The notes below the pieces were generated by a model. That model had not been told where the DNA came from. It ran no database searches and worked only from the letters and a program-made list of their open reading frames with translations. A DNA stretch of 35,570 bases from a virus, in the IMG/VR virus record IMGVR_UViG_3300049218_000139, positions 1-35,570 of that record; one strand, 5' to 3'. Positions 1 through 8,500 of this stretch are shown piece by piece (within the stretch, counting starts at the first letter, position 1; each line of letters begins with the position of its first letter). A program made the position numbers and the translations under genes.

Positions 1-77
1 ATCGGGCTTAACGCCATCGGCCCCGGGCCGTCCCGGTGCGCTCAATTTGAGATAAAGCAAAGGTTTCAAATCGCTCT

Positions 78-127
78 TGGCGCGCCCTGGTGGAGTCGAA
101 CCACCGGCCTCAAGATTAGAAGTCTCG
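78..127 (-). tRNA. 3' half of tRNA-Arg(TCT), probable prophage attachment-site remnant
   Basis: Read on the minus strand, the segment folds as the 3' half of a tRNA. Anticodon stem CGAGA/TCTTG (123-127 and 111-115) closes a 7-nt loop CTTCTAA with anticodon TCT (118-120). A 5-nt variable region (106-110) follows, then a T-stem GGTGG/CCACC with loop TTCGACT (94-100), acceptor strand AGGGCGC (82-88), discriminator G and an encoded CCA (78-80). No D-arm or 5' acceptor strand precedes it, so this is not a working tRNA gene. Many phages integrate at tRNA anticodon loops and carry a copy of the 3' half, which leaves such a remnant at one end of the prophage. Bases 1-77 would then be host DNA. A free-phage attP copy is the alternative reading. 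Confidence 0.8.
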
Positions 128-399
128 CTGTTTTTGTGGTTTTTCAATCGGTTGCACAAAAATCATAGGCGCATAATGCCGACTGTATATCAGGGAATTT
201 TGAAAAGTGAGAAACTTTTGGGGGTTAGGTGGACTTGTATGGCGGCACTGGCTTTTTAACGTTGGCTCTTGCGAGGGCGTATCCAATTCCGATCAGGGGA
301 GGTGCAAGCACCGCCGCCATAACGGCTTTATCGCACAAGTTCATCAATTAGTCCATCAATTTTATTGCCCATCTCTCATAAATGCTGTACGAATAGACG
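128..399. other. Gap between the att remnant and the recombinase; no convincing gene
   Basis: No ORF here has a good start signal. A 39-aa minus-strand frame (344 down to 225) has one hydrophobic stretch but only a weak ribosome site. A perfect 6-bp inverted repeat, AAAAGT/ACTTTT, lies at 203-208 and 214-219 with a 5-nt loop. An 8-bp direct repeat CATCAATT occurs at 342-349 and 354-361. These could be recombinase or integrase arm sites, but nothing in the sequence decides this. Confidence 0.4.
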
Positions 400-1026
400 A
401 TGAGAGATGAGACGCGCCCGAAAATCGGCTACGCGAGGATTTCGACGGGGGACCAGAAGCTAGATTTGCAGATGGATGCGCTGGTCAAGTTCGGCGTTGA
501 GCGAGACCAGATTTACTCGGACCAGGCGAGCGGATCAAAGTTCGACCGGCCCGGTTTGAGGGCGGCGATGAAGGCGCTACGACCCGGCGATACGCTGGTG
601 GTGTGGAAGCTGGATCGCCTGGGTCGCTCGGTCATCGACGTGCTTGAGATGATTAAGCGCCTCAGTGACCGGGACGTAGTGCTTATCAGCCTGACGGAAA
701 GCCTCGACGGCCGCACGGCAATAGGCAAGCTGATGATTACGATTCTGGCGGGCTTTGCCCAGATGGAGCGGGACTTGATTATAGAGCGCACCCTGGCCGG
801 CCAGAAAGCCAGCCGCGAGCGCGGGATTGTACCGGGGCGGCGTGACAAGATGACGCCGGAGATCGAGGCCGAGGCGCTGGCACTGTTGGCCGAGGTTCCC
901 CCCTTGGAGATGAACGAGATTGCCCGCCGGCTGAAACCCTACATCAGTCGGACCAAGTTTTTTTACTGGCTGCGCGACTGGCGGATGCGCCAGGAGGCCG
1001 CCGCAGATGCAAAGGATACGATATGA
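400..1026 (+). CDS. Small serine recombinase (resolvase/invertase family)
   Basis: This 208-aa protein has the complete catalytic fold of the resolvase/DNA-invertase family. The nucleophile is S15 in the motif YARIS, with R13 beside it, and the second arginine pair is R73 and R76 in KLDRLGRS. Enzymes of this type cut both strands at short crossover sites through a covalent phosphoserine link and either resolve or invert the DNA. Residues from about 140 onward look like a helix-turn-helix DNA-binding tail. The length fits resolvases and invertases, not the much larger phage serine integrases. It is the only plus-strand gene in the left arm, 273 bp from the tRNA remnant, and converges on the lysozyme gene. 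No clear ribosome-binding site precedes the ATG. The target site, and whether it takes part in integration, are unknown. Confidence 0.9.
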   Translation: MRDETRPKIGYARISTGDQKLDLQMDALVKFGVERDQIYSDQASGSKFDRPGLRAAMKALRPGDTLVVWKLDRLGRSVIDVLEMIKRLSDRDVVLISLTESLDGRTAIGKLMITILAGFAQMERDLIIERTLAGQKASRERGIVPGRRDKMTPEIEAEALALLAEVPPLEMNEIARRLKPYISRTKFFYWLRDWRMRQEAAADAKDTI

Positions 1027-1089
1027 GGCTAGAGTATCAAAAACCCTCCAAACCGATAGACAAGAAGGTTTGTGTATCGCCGTAAGAGG

Positions 1090-1548
1090 TTAAGGCGCGT
1101 CCGGCGTTTCTGCCAAGACCGTCTCAGCCTGCCGGCGCCGCAGCAGTCCCGAATAAACCTGCCCGCCGGCCTTGTCCCATAGGTCCATCTGCGCGATTGC
1201 ACCGGCATAATCCCCGGCATTGAGCAGCTTTAGCAGCCGCGACGCCTCCCAGTTTCCGGGACCGAGGTTGTAGATGAAATCCGCGAACGCAGCTTTCTGG
1301 TTGTCGGTGATCGGCACCTTTACCGAACGAGAAATCTCATCGAACGCCGACTGCAAATCGCGCCGCATCATCTGATCCGCCTGCGCCCCTGTCACCGGCG
1401 CCGTGTTGGCGGTCACTGGCTGGCCGTTGATGTCGTACCGGGAGCCGAACCCGATGGTCCAATAGCCGGCCACGTCTTGGTACGGCGCGGCGCGGAAGCC
1501 TTCGAAGCCCTCGGCCATCTTCGCGGCCGTCTCAACCGGATTGGTCAT
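1090..1548 (-). CDS. Phage lysozyme / endolysin, GH24 family
   Basis: The 152-aa product matches T4-type muramidases, which cut the MurNAc-GlcNAc bond in peptidoglycan at lysis. The catalytic arrangement E-x8-D-x5-T is intact: E16, D25 and T31, with TIGFG following the threonine. The conserved C-terminal helix region (AAFADFIYNLG and GLLRRR) is also present. There is no signal peptide or signal-anchor, so it should depend on a holin to reach the wall. The start ATG overlaps the stop of the upstream 53-aa gene by four bases (ATGA), suggesting coupled translation. It is the last gene of the long leftward gene series, facing the recombinase. No strong terminator hairpin is visible in the 63 bp between them. 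Confidence 0.93.
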   Translation of the reverse strand: MTNPVETAAKMAEGFEGFRAAPYQDVAGYWTIGFGSRYDINGQPVTANTAPVTGAQADQMMRRDLQSAFDEISRSVKVPITDNQKAAFADFIYNLGPGNWEASRLLKLLNAGDYAGAIAQMDLWDKAGGQVYSGLLRRRQAETVLAETPDAP

Positions 1549-1706
1549 GCGGTGACACGCTTGAACAGCACCACCGCGCGAATTGCCAAGCGGGCCAAAT
1601 CCTCAATTTGCGTATCTGTCGGCCCGGAAGGCGGCACCGCGTTCTTGGCTTCCCAGTTGCGAATATCGCGGAACAAAGTCGACATTTCTTTTACGAGATC
1701 GTCCAT
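1545..1706 (-). CDS. Small protein of the lysis cassette (53 aa)
   Basis: A 53-aa frame from ATG at 1706 to TGA at 1545. It ends with a 4-base ATGA overlap on the lysozyme start and begins 3 bp after the stop of the coiled-coil membrane protein gene, so it fits exactly between its neighbours. The sequence is mostly helical and charged, with conserved-looking tryptophan and a Pro-Pro turn in the middle (NWEAKNAVPPSG) and a short hydrophobic patch near the C-terminus (LAIRAVVLFKRV). It has no clear membrane span and I recognise no family. The tight packing is the main argument that it is real. A role in lysis is inferred from position only. Confidence 0.65.
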   Translation of the reverse strand: MDDLVKEMSTLFRDIRNWEAKNAVPPSGPTDTQIEDLARLAIRAVVLFKRVTA

Positions 1707-1708
1707 TT

Positions 1709-2116
1709 TTACCCAACCCCCAAGATCTTAAGAATCCACCTGCCTGCCGCCGTCAGGACGCCGCCGCTCAGCACCGCCAGCAAAATTTGAAAAATGCCGC
1801 CGCGGATGCCTTTACGAACGCGCTCGGCACCCCTGTCGTCGGCGGTCTGCAGTTCGATCTTCCTGACCGTCTCGCGGATGCCCGATAGCTCAATCGCGCT
1901 GTCGGTGCGCGTGCTTCGGATTTCGTCCAAGACCTCGTTCATCAGGTCTCCGTTTGACGAAAGTTTCTTTTGGGTTTCGGTGTGCCGTTCCTCGATGCGC
2001 TCGTCCCGCAACTTGTCCAAGCGCTCCTTGCCATCGGCCCAGGTTTCCAAACGGGTCACCCGTTCTGACAGTTGTGTGATGGCCGAGATTCCCCCGGGCG
2101 GAGCACGAGGCGGCAC
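1709..2116 (-). CDS. Coiled-coil protein with C-terminal membrane segment (lysis region)
   Basis: A 135-aa product starting at a GTG that directly follows the stop codon of the o-spanin gene. Residues about 15-95 are charged and heptad-like (for example LSERVTRLETW and HTETQKKLSS), predicting a coiled coil. Residues about 105-130 form one hydrophobic segment (IFQILLAVLSGGVLTAAG) followed by a short basic tail. This build, soluble coiled coil plus C-terminal anchor, recalls XhlA-type haemolysin and holin-accessory proteins. I see no diagnostic motif, so that comparison is by architecture alone. An alternative is a structural membrane protein unrelated to lysis. Confidence 0.75.
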   Translation of the reverse strand: MPPRAPPGGISAITQLSERVTRLETWADGKERLDKLRDERIEERHTETQKKLSSNGDLMNEVLDEIRSTRTDSAIELSGIRETVRKIELQTADDRGAERVRKGIRGGIFQILLAVLSGGVLTAAGRWILKILGVG

Positions 2117-2389
2117 TTATTTTTCCGGTTGCAGGTCTGGATCAGCAAGGGCCGCCCCCACCGCCTTGAGGTGATCCGAGCAGTCGAGCCAGGCGCCGCG
2201 CAGAAGCACCATGTAGCGCACCGCATCCCCCTGCATATCCGTCGCCGGCGCGTCCGGCTCGGGCGCGCATGTCAGCAGCGATGAAGGGATGTCCGGCTGC
2301 ACGAACTGGATTTTGGTCACGATCTGCGGCGGCGGTGTGCTGGCGCATCCGGCCAGAGACAGAACCGCGACCATGCACAAGCGCTTCAT
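2117..2389 (-). CDS. Outer-membrane spanin lipoprotein (Rz1-like o-spanin)
   Basis: The 90-aa product begins with a short basic n-region, a hydrophobic stretch and the lipobox LAGC. Cleavage by signal peptidase II would leave C15 as the lipidated N-terminal residue. A proline-rich start to the mature chain (STPPPQ) is typical of Rz1-like o-spanins. Its ATG overlaps the stop of the i-spanin gene by four bases. Together the two proteins would bridge the periplasm and fuse inner and outer membranes in the last step of lysis. The mature part is longer than lambda Rz1 and has two further cysteines. The assignment rests on the lipobox and the partner gene. Confidence 0.8.
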   Translation of the reverse strand: MKRLCMVAVLSLAGCASTPPPQIVTKIQFVQPDIPSSLLTCAPEPDAPATDMQGDAVRYMVLLRGAWLDCSDHLKAVGAALADPDLQPEK

Positions 2390-2754
2390 TTCTGCCCCCT
2401 CAGGTCGGCGAAATACGACGACAGCACCGGCGCATCCTTGGCGTCCTGGCCGGACTGCCCCGCCAGGGCGGAGTATTTCTTCACAGCAGCATCCGTGCCG
2501 GCCTGGTCGGCCGCCACCTCCTGGGCCAGCAGCGTAGCGGCCGCGTTCACCTGCGCCTCACTCGCCTTGAACTTCGCGATCTCCGCGACGTTGGCGGCGT
2601 TAATCGCCTCGACCTGGGTGAGCTGCGTCTCGGCCGCCGCGGTATTGGCGTTCGCCGCCTTGACCTGGGCTCGTTCCACAACGACCGCGCCAACCAAGCC
2701 GGTGATGACGAGGCCGACCGCGAGGCCGGCGATGAGATCAGTTTGGATTGTCAT
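2386..2754 (-). CDS. Inner-membrane spanin (Rz-like i-spanin)
   Basis: I place the start at the ATG at 2754, giving 122 aa; it is preceded by AAAGG at useful spacing, whereas the longer frame to 2847 begins with a non-hydrophobic, arginine-rich stretch. The N-terminal 25 residues form one membrane span (LIAGLAVGLVITGLVGAVVV). A long alanine/glutamine-rich coiled coil follows in the periplasm, ending in a short polar tail. This is the i-spanin architecture. The gene overlaps the o-spanin start by 4 bases and the upstream holin-candidate gene by 17 bases, so the pair is overlapping rather than nested as in lambda. Confidence 0.8.
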   Translation of the reverse strand: MTIQTDLIAGLAVGLVITGLVGAVVVERAQVKAANANTAAAETQLTQVEAINAANVAEIAKFKASEAQVNAAATLLAQEVAADQAGTDAAVKKYSALAGQSGQDAKDAPVLSSYFADLRGQK

Positions 2755-3007
2755 AGCCGCCACCTTTCGGAACGGGGATGGGAATGGAGCCGCCGGCAAA
2801 TGCCGAGCGCAGGCCGAACCCGGCGCAACTTCCGCCGACCAGCGCACCGACGAACATGCCGAAACCGCCGGCGTCGAATGGCTGCTGAAGCTTGATCACG
2901 CTCCACCCCTGGTAAAAGCACCCAAGCAGGAAGCCGAGCACGGACACGAGAGCCTGCTCATCGACCTTGCCGTCCGAGCCTGCGAAGATGTCGCGGACAA
3001 CGCCCAC
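2738..3007 (-). CDS. Small membrane protein, holin candidate
   Basis: An 89-aa product with a GTG start four bases after the stop of the upstream gene. Two hydrophobic segments are visible: about residues 20-40 (ALVSVLGFLLGCFYQGW) and about 48-70 (GGFGMFVGALVGGSCAGFGL), glycine-rich, with a proline-rich polar tail. Size, two spans and position directly before the spanin pair fit a holin, which would open the inner membrane to let the lysozyme out. No sequence family is recognised, and the 77-aa neighbour with one span is a competing candidate. Confidence 0.65.
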   Translation of the reverse strand: MGVVRDIFAGSDGKVDEQALVSVLGFLLGCFYQGWSVIKLQQPFDAGGFGMFVGALVGGSCAGFGLRSAFAGGSIPIPVPKGGGYDNPN

Positions 3008-3010
3008 GGC

Positions 3011-3244
3011 TCAGAAAAGAGTGTGTACGATCACGAGGGCGACACATGCGCCGATCAGCGCGCCGGTGCCGAACATGATCAGCGGGTGCGCCAGGAAGTA
3101 GGACTCGACCTTGGTCGCGTCGGCCTCAACGCCGCTCAGAAGCGGCGGCGCGACATTTACCTGGGCCTGGCCGGTGGCTTCGGCCGTGCCGGGCGGGGCC
3201 GCGGGGGCCAGGGCGGGAAAGGCGGGGCGCTGTTCTTCGGGCAT
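3011..3244 (-). CDS. Small tail-anchored membrane protein
   Basis: A 77-aa protein with a proline/alanine-rich soluble part (residues 1-50) and a single hydrophobic C-terminal segment (PLIMFGTGALIGACVALVIV). It sits between the holin candidate and a glycine/alanine-rich virion-like small protein. The topology, with a C-terminal anchor and the body probably in the cytoplasm, could suit an antiholin or a pinholin-like regulator. Nothing in the sequence proves this, and I do not recognise the family. Confidence 0.65.
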   Translation of the reverse strand: MPEEQRPAFPALAPAAPPGTAEATGQAQVNVAPPLLSGVEADATKVESYFLAHPLIMFGTGALIGACVALVIVHTLF

Positions 3245-3261
3245 CGGATTTTCGCTTTCGC

Positions 3262-3567
3262 TCAGAGGTTGATGGTGAGAGTGCCGCCGGCCAGCACGGC
3301 ACCGGGCGCGCCGGAATTGGTGATCACCAACGACGAGAACGACCCGCTCAGCGTGCCAATGGTGACAGGCATCGAACGAAGCTCGGCAATGTCGGCCGTC
3401 AGCTTCTCAGCCGGCGTCTCATGAGTCGCAGCACCGCCGGACACGCTGGCGGCGCCGCCGGCACCCGCTGTCGACGCGGCTGCGTGCAGCGCGGACGTGC
3501 GCACCGGCGCTTTGGCCGTGTTGGAAATGCCACCGCGCGCCAGAGCGGGAAAATCAGGTCGATCCAT
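3262..3567 (-). CDS. Hypothetical Ala/Gly/Ser-rich small protein
   Basis: The start at 3567 is preferred because AAAGG precedes that ATG by a normal distance; an upstream ATG at 3609 lacks this. The 101-aa product opens with MDRPDFPALARGG. A low-complexity Ala-Gly-Ser stretch follows to about residue 60, then a C-terminal part rich in beta-forming residues (TIGTLSGSFSSLVITN). The latter looks like a fragment of a virion fibre or cement fold. It lies between the lysis cluster and the tail fibre region. Function unknown. Confidence 0.65.
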   Translation of the reverse strand: MDRPDFPALARGGISNTAKAPVRTSALHAAASTAGAGGAASVSGGAATHETPAEKLTADIAELRSMPVTIGTLSGSFSSLVITNSGAPGAVLAGGTLTINL

Positions 3568-3638
3568 GGAAGGGCCTTTCGCTGGTTGACCCGACAATAT
3601 CGGCGCCAAATTTGCTCCGCCACGCCGGCGGCGGCGCG

Positions 3639-3857
3639 CTACTTCTTCAAAGACTTATCATGCATCTTCTCGGAGGCGGACTTGCCGCCGTGCATGCCCA
3701 TGAGCGTCAGGCCGAGCCGCGCCTGAGCGCCTGTTTTGCCGCCATCGCCTTTGTGCGCCTCGGCAAAAGCGTGCGTGCTCATGCCAGCCTTTTTGGCTTT
3801 TTCCCGGAGTGCGCCTTTGTGTTTGACGGCGCCGGCGATCCAATCGTGCGATGACAT
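3639..3857 (-). CDS. Small basic conserved-type phage protein (72 aa)
   Basis: A 72-aa lysine/alanine-rich protein starting at an ATG preceded by AAAGG. It opens with HDWIAGAVKHKGALREKAKK, a pattern I remember from small uncharacterised proteins encoded near virion genes of many phages, ending in a run of lysines. It is rich in histidine and glycine and has no membrane span. It may bind DNA or be a minor virion protein; neither can be shown here. It directly follows the tail fibre gene in the leftward series. Confidence 0.7.
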   Translation of the reverse strand: MSSHDWIAGAVKHKGALREKAKKAGMSTHAFAEAHKGDGGKTGAQARLGLTLMGMHGGKSASEKMHDKSLKK

Positions 3858-3889
3858 TGCAAAACCTTTCTTTATGGAATTATCACGAC

Positions 3890-5494
3890 TTAATGCACCG
3901 AACTGATGATCGCCGATATCTCGAGCCCCACGCCGGCATTATCCCAATTTTGGAAAAACACGCCGACCTCGGTTGCCGTGTTAGGAAGGAGCGCTGTATG
4001 CGCGCCTGAATATGCCACAATCCAGTTGGGGTTTTCTCCATCAAGTGCATATTCAAAATAATAGTTGGTCCCATCGTCTCGAATACGAAAGTTCTTTATT
4101 CTTGACCCGCACAAAATATTTACAGCGCTTGTGCTATTATCGTTGGGCGAGGACCATCCATCCACACGAACGGCATACGAGGCTACAGGGCTATTAAATG
4201 TATTGTAAATCGATTGAATGGTTAGAAAATAGCCGCTGATCGTGTCCCTAAGGCCGATACCAACCCCCACGAAATTGTAAGTGGGCCAATCAAGAAGTGC
4301 TTGCACCGAAAATGGCAGCGGAAAACTGCTTAAAGGCAAAAATGCCCATGTGCAGTTAGGCTGGCTGCCCGACCCACTGCCTCCGGGCGGCGTATTCATA
4401 ATTATGGAATTTGAAGCAGAAACAAGTGTGACGCCAGAAATATCGGTGAAACTCGAAACACTAAAGGGAAGCGCCGGCACTCCGCCGCCGCCCACTGCGG
4501 CCGAAAGCGTGACAAGGCCGCCCGACGTACCGGTGGCTGTGATGCCGGGCTCAATGACCAATCCGGAAACTGCGGTCAATGATGTTGTGCCATAAACCAC
4601 GTCGATGCCACCGGACGAGGTGCCCGTCGCCGCAATCGACACGACGGTTCCGCTTTCGCTCAACTCAAACCCGGACCCAAATTCGAGCTCGAACGCCGTG
4701 CCGCTCATGGTCACGGTGCCGCCGGTCACGATGATGGCATTGGTACCAGGCGCGCCCTGCGGCCCCACTGACCCGGTGTTGCCGACCGGCCCCTGCGGCC
4801 CGCGAATATTGCCGCGCTCCGTCCACGTGCCGCCCGAGGCCAGCGTGTAGGTATTGCCCGTCGTGCCGTCGAGATACTGATCGTTCTGCAACTGCCCGGA
4901 AAACGAGCCAGGCGCGCCGGTGCCCTGATACCAATCCGAGCCGCGCTGACCGGTCGCGCCGATGGAGCCCTGCGCGCCGATGGAGCCCTGCGGCCCTTCT
5001 TCGCCCTGCGGGCCGACCAGTTCGGTGATCACCACCGAAAGCGTGCCATTCGAAAGCGTGGTGTTGACCGCGGTGCCGCTGAAATTGATCTCGTCGACCA
5101 GCGTGCCGTCGACATTCAAGAACCCGGTGACGGCGTCGATCTGCTGAATTTCCATCACGACGAAGTCGAGCGCCGCTTCGACCGCTGGGCCGTAGACCGG
5201 ACCGAGCGGGTTGGCCTTGAACAACTGCTGGTAGGGCACCTTGCGCGTCAGCGTCAGCGACGTGCCGCCGGCAATCGGCGACCCGGTCAGAGGATAGGTG
5301 ATCGTGCCGCCCGCGGCGCTTCCGGCGCCGGAGATCGAAAAATTCGAGGGCGCGATCGGCGTCACGTTGCCTTCGGTGTCGGTGTATTCGAGCGCGCAAT
5401 AGGAAGAGTTCGGGATCGGGAAGCCGTATGAAAACGTCGTGGTCAGGCCATTGCCTTCCCACGTCACCGAGACCTGCGTATTGGTCAATGTCAT
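3890..5494 (-). CDS. Tail fibre protein with T7-type N-terminal adaptor and collagen-like repeats
   Basis: The start at 5494 gives 534 aa; the frame runs further upstream but only through arginine-rich sequence that is a shadow of the neighbouring gene. Residues 1-125 (TWEGNGLTTTFSYGFPIPN to VVMEIQQID) have the layout of the N-terminal domain that joins T7-type fibres to the tail. Two collagen-like Gly-X-Y stretches follow: about residues 158-185 (GPQGEEGPQGSIGAQG) and about 230-252 (GPQGPVGNTG). The last 250 residues are beta-rich and should form the receptor-binding tip. AT content rises clearly in the 3' third (3890-4440), a common sign of exchange of receptor-binding tips between phages. 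There is no chaperone gene next to it. Confidence 0.85.
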   Translation of the reverse strand: MTLTNTQVSVTWEGNGLTTTFSYGFPIPNSSYCALEYTDTEGNVTPIAPSNFSISGAGSAAGGTITYPLTGSPIAGGTSLTLTRKVPYQQLFKANPLGPVYGPAVEAALDFVVMEIQQIDAVTGFLNVDGTLVDEINFSGTAVNTTLSNGTLSVVITELVGPQGEEGPQGSIGAQGSIGATGQRGSDWYQGTGAPGSFSGQLQNDQYLDGTTGNTYTLASGGTWTERGNIRGPQGPVGNTGSVGPQGAPGTNAIIVTGGTVTMSGTAFELEFGSGFELSESGTVVSIAATGTSSGGIDVVYGTTSLTAVSGLVIEPGITATGTSGGLVTLSAAVGGGGVPALPFSVSSFTDISGVTLVSASNSIIMNTPPGGSGSGSQPNCTWAFLPLSSFPLPFSVQALLDWPTYNFVGVGIGLRDTISGYFLTIQSIYNTFNSPVASYAVRVDGWSSPNDNSTSAVNILCGSRIKNFRIRDDGTNYYFEYALDGENPNWIVAYSGAHTALLPNTATEVGVFFQNWDNAGVGLEISAIISSVH

Positions 5495-5535
5495 GCGCGC
5501 AGAGTAGCGACCGGCGGCAGGACGCCGCCACGCCG

Positions 5536-8500
5536 TCAATGCTGCATCGGCACTCCGTGCATCAGGCCGTGGAGAAAATCGCCGAGGTTCTGCGGATCGG
5601 CCTCGCCGTTGCCAATGTCCCAGAGATATTGCGCCGCGGTGCCCGCCTGGCCCGCCGGCAATCCGGTCGCATAACCGACCGTGTCGATGGCGTGCTGCAG
5701 CCATTTGGCCGAAACCTGGCCCTGATCCAGCCCGACGACTTTCGCCAGATCGGCGGCACTGGTGGCGGCCTCTTCGACCGGCTGCTGCAAGGGCGTCACC
5801 TCGTAGCTGTAGCCCTCAAGCGCCGATGTCGCGAGGTCGCGCACGAGCGGAATGCCGGCGGCGACTTGGCCTACGATCGCCTTCGCCCCCCACTCAAAGT
5901 AACCCTCTTGTTCGGGGCTGGTTGTCCCCGAAACCATCGATTCAACCATGGCCGGGACAAGCAAATAATAGAGGCTGCGCCCAGCCACAGCAACGAAATC
6001 ACGTCGTGCACCGACATAGTCACCCGCCTTTGCTGATCGGACCGCGCGCTTGCCCAGAACGACGGTTGCCCGCTCCCGGTTATACATATGGTTGAAGAAG
6101 CCGTAGAACATCGTCAAGGCTTTTTGCCATTCGGCACCCCGCTGGATCGCGGACAGATCAGCGGCCCCAGCCGAGCCATGGGCGAACCGCACCGTGCGAT
6201 CAGCCGCCTTCACCGCCTCATCATCGCCGGCGCCACCCTCCAGAGCCCGCCGGTAGCCCGCCAGCCATGTCGGGACCGCAGTACCCATGTCCATCGCCGC
6301 CACCGGATAGAACCCGAGGCGCTGCACCTGCTGAATCCACCCCGCCTCGCCCATCAACGCCTTCAGGCTTTCGCGTGCATCCCGGTCGATATTCTCCATC
6401 CGGTGCCGCATTTCGCCGGATTTTTCCAGGATCATGTCGCGCATCGCCTTGCCGTTCGGCCCGTACACGTCCCGGCTGGCGCGGATAAGCTGCGGACCGC
6501 CGACCTCGCCGATGGAATTCGACAGCGCCGAGAGCGAATGCTTCAGAACGGTGGTGGCCCTGAACCCAATCTGCACGGCCGAGGTGCCGAGTCGGACCCG
6601 CCGGATGGCGTTGTCCATCCACTGCAGGCTTTTGTCGTCGGTGTTGGCATTGTTCGCGAGATCGCGAAGCCAGGGATTGAACAGGCCGGCATATTCCGGA
6701 CCCATCTTTTGCTTAACAGCGCCGGTGATTTCCGGCCGGTTCAGGAATTTCCACGCATCCATGATCGCTTCCCGGTGGGTCAGATCATGCACCACCTGAC
6801 TGATCTTGTAGGGAATTTGATCAAGGCCGAGCTTCAGCGGCGCGCTATACTCGACGCGGCCGATGGTGTGACCCTTACTGGTGGTGGCGCGGTAGAAGGT
6901 CGGCTCGAACAGGCCAGCCTCGGCACCCTTGGCTGTTTTGGCCCTGCCGGCGTCATAGATGACCGGGAAATAGCCGCCGCGGTAGATGCCGTGCGGCGTC
7001 TCGATCGGGTTGACCTCGACGCGCGGAAAGCCGACGCCCGTGACGCGCCGGTGCATTTCCTCGATGTCCGGCGTCATCTTCTCGAAAATATCCCAGACGC
7101 CTTGAACAAAATCCCAATCGGCCTTCGTCATGCGCTGGCGCAGGACGCGCATGACGATATCGCCGTCCCAGCCGAACCCCTTGATAAGCTTCTCGAAATT
7201 CGATGTCGGGCCGGTGTTGCCGACGTTGAGCGCCATGCCGATCAACTCGTTGCGGTCCATCTCGAAAGGCTTGCCAGTGTCCGGATTGATCAATTCCGGG
7301 ATCGTCATGCGCTGGCGCAGCGATTTCGCCCACCCTGGCGGCATCGTCGCTTTCATCGCCCGCCAATCCCCGGCGATGCCTTCCAACCGATCTTTCTCGG
7401 CGTGCTCTGCCTCCTTCAGGCGGTCAAACAACCGCAGAAACGGTCCGCGCGTGTCGCCGTCGAGCTGCGAGAACATCTGCTCAATCTTCAGCAGCGAAGC
7501 ATCCACCTGGCGCCCAAACGTCGCCATGGCGTGCATGGCGCCTCGCACATCGCGCACATCAAGGATGCGGTCGGGTCGCAGCCGGTTGCTTTGCGCGCGA
7601 TCCGGGAGCGCCATCATGCGATCGACCGCCTCGTCGACCAGATCGGCGAGCGCCACGCGCTTGCCATCCAGCGTCACCTGCTCCTGCGCCCGCCCGGCCG
7701 TCAGCAGCGACGTCACAGCGTCCCGCACGCCCTCAAACTGATCGGCGGTCAATTCGCCGTAGAAGCCCTTGAACGTGCCGTCGCGCAGGAAATCCGGCAC
7801 ATACAAATCGTACCCGGCTGCGGCCTGATCGCGGACAAATCCATCCAGCGGCTTGCCTTTGAGGCCCCGCGCCAGTTCTCCGGCGTCGCGTTTCACCGGC
7901 ACGCCGAGCCGATCCAGAATGCCGTGCACCTGGTCGAGAAACGGCTGTGCGGTCCCGGCACGCGTCGGTTGGCGGGCGACGTTGCGCCAATAGGTGGTGG
8001 TTTTCTGCCACGTGTCCTGCAACCGCTGCGCCTCGGTGGCAAAGGCGTGCGCGATCATCTGGCGCTGTTTGGCCTTGAACGCCTCCACCGGATTCTTGCG
8101 CAGCAGCGCGCGTTCGGCGTCGCGGCCGGCCTTTGCCTCGGCACGACGGTACATGCCGACCCTTGTCGCCTTGTTCATCGCGGTCTCGGCCAGGTTCGAT
8201 TTTGCCCAGGCCTCCACCTGTTTGATTGAGTAGGGCGGTTTCGCGCCGACCTGTTTGGCGAGCTGGCGCATTTCCGCCGCGATCACGTCGCGCTGGCTTT
8301 CGTTGTGCGCGGCCTGTGCCGCGGCCTCTTCGAGCGTGCCGTCCTGCAGCGGATCGCCGAACCGTTCTTCAAGATGCTGATCAAGCGCCTGGTCGACAAG
8401 CCGCGATACATAGGCGTCGAACCCCAGCTTTTTGCCGAGCTGCATGGCGGCGTTTTCGCGGCCGACGTTCTCGTTGACTAGATCGCGCAGCATGTCCTCG

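Noticed and set aside
168-178. GGCGCATAATG resembles the XerC half of a dif site
   Set aside because: The XerD arm (TTATGTTAAAT-like) does not follow at the right distance, so a Xer integration site is not supported.
225-344. 39-aa minus-strand frame with a hydrophobic stretch
   Set aside because: Only a weak ribosome site, no coupling to other genes; kept only as a remark in the gap entry.
1049-1072. CAAACC/GGTTTG inverted repeat between the convergent recombinase and lysozyme genes as a two-way terminator
   Set aside because: Six-base AT-containing stem, 12-nt loop and no T-run; too weak.
3890-5494. Variable repeat of a diversity-generating retroelement in the tail fibre, as in BPP-1
   Set aside because: No reverse transcriptase gene and no second copy of the fibre 3' end were found in the window.
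6088-8229. 713-aa open frame on the plus strand
   Set aside because: It is antisense to the 2068-aa gene, His/Arg/Pro-rich, as expected from the reverse of GC-rich coding DNA, with no recognisable domain.
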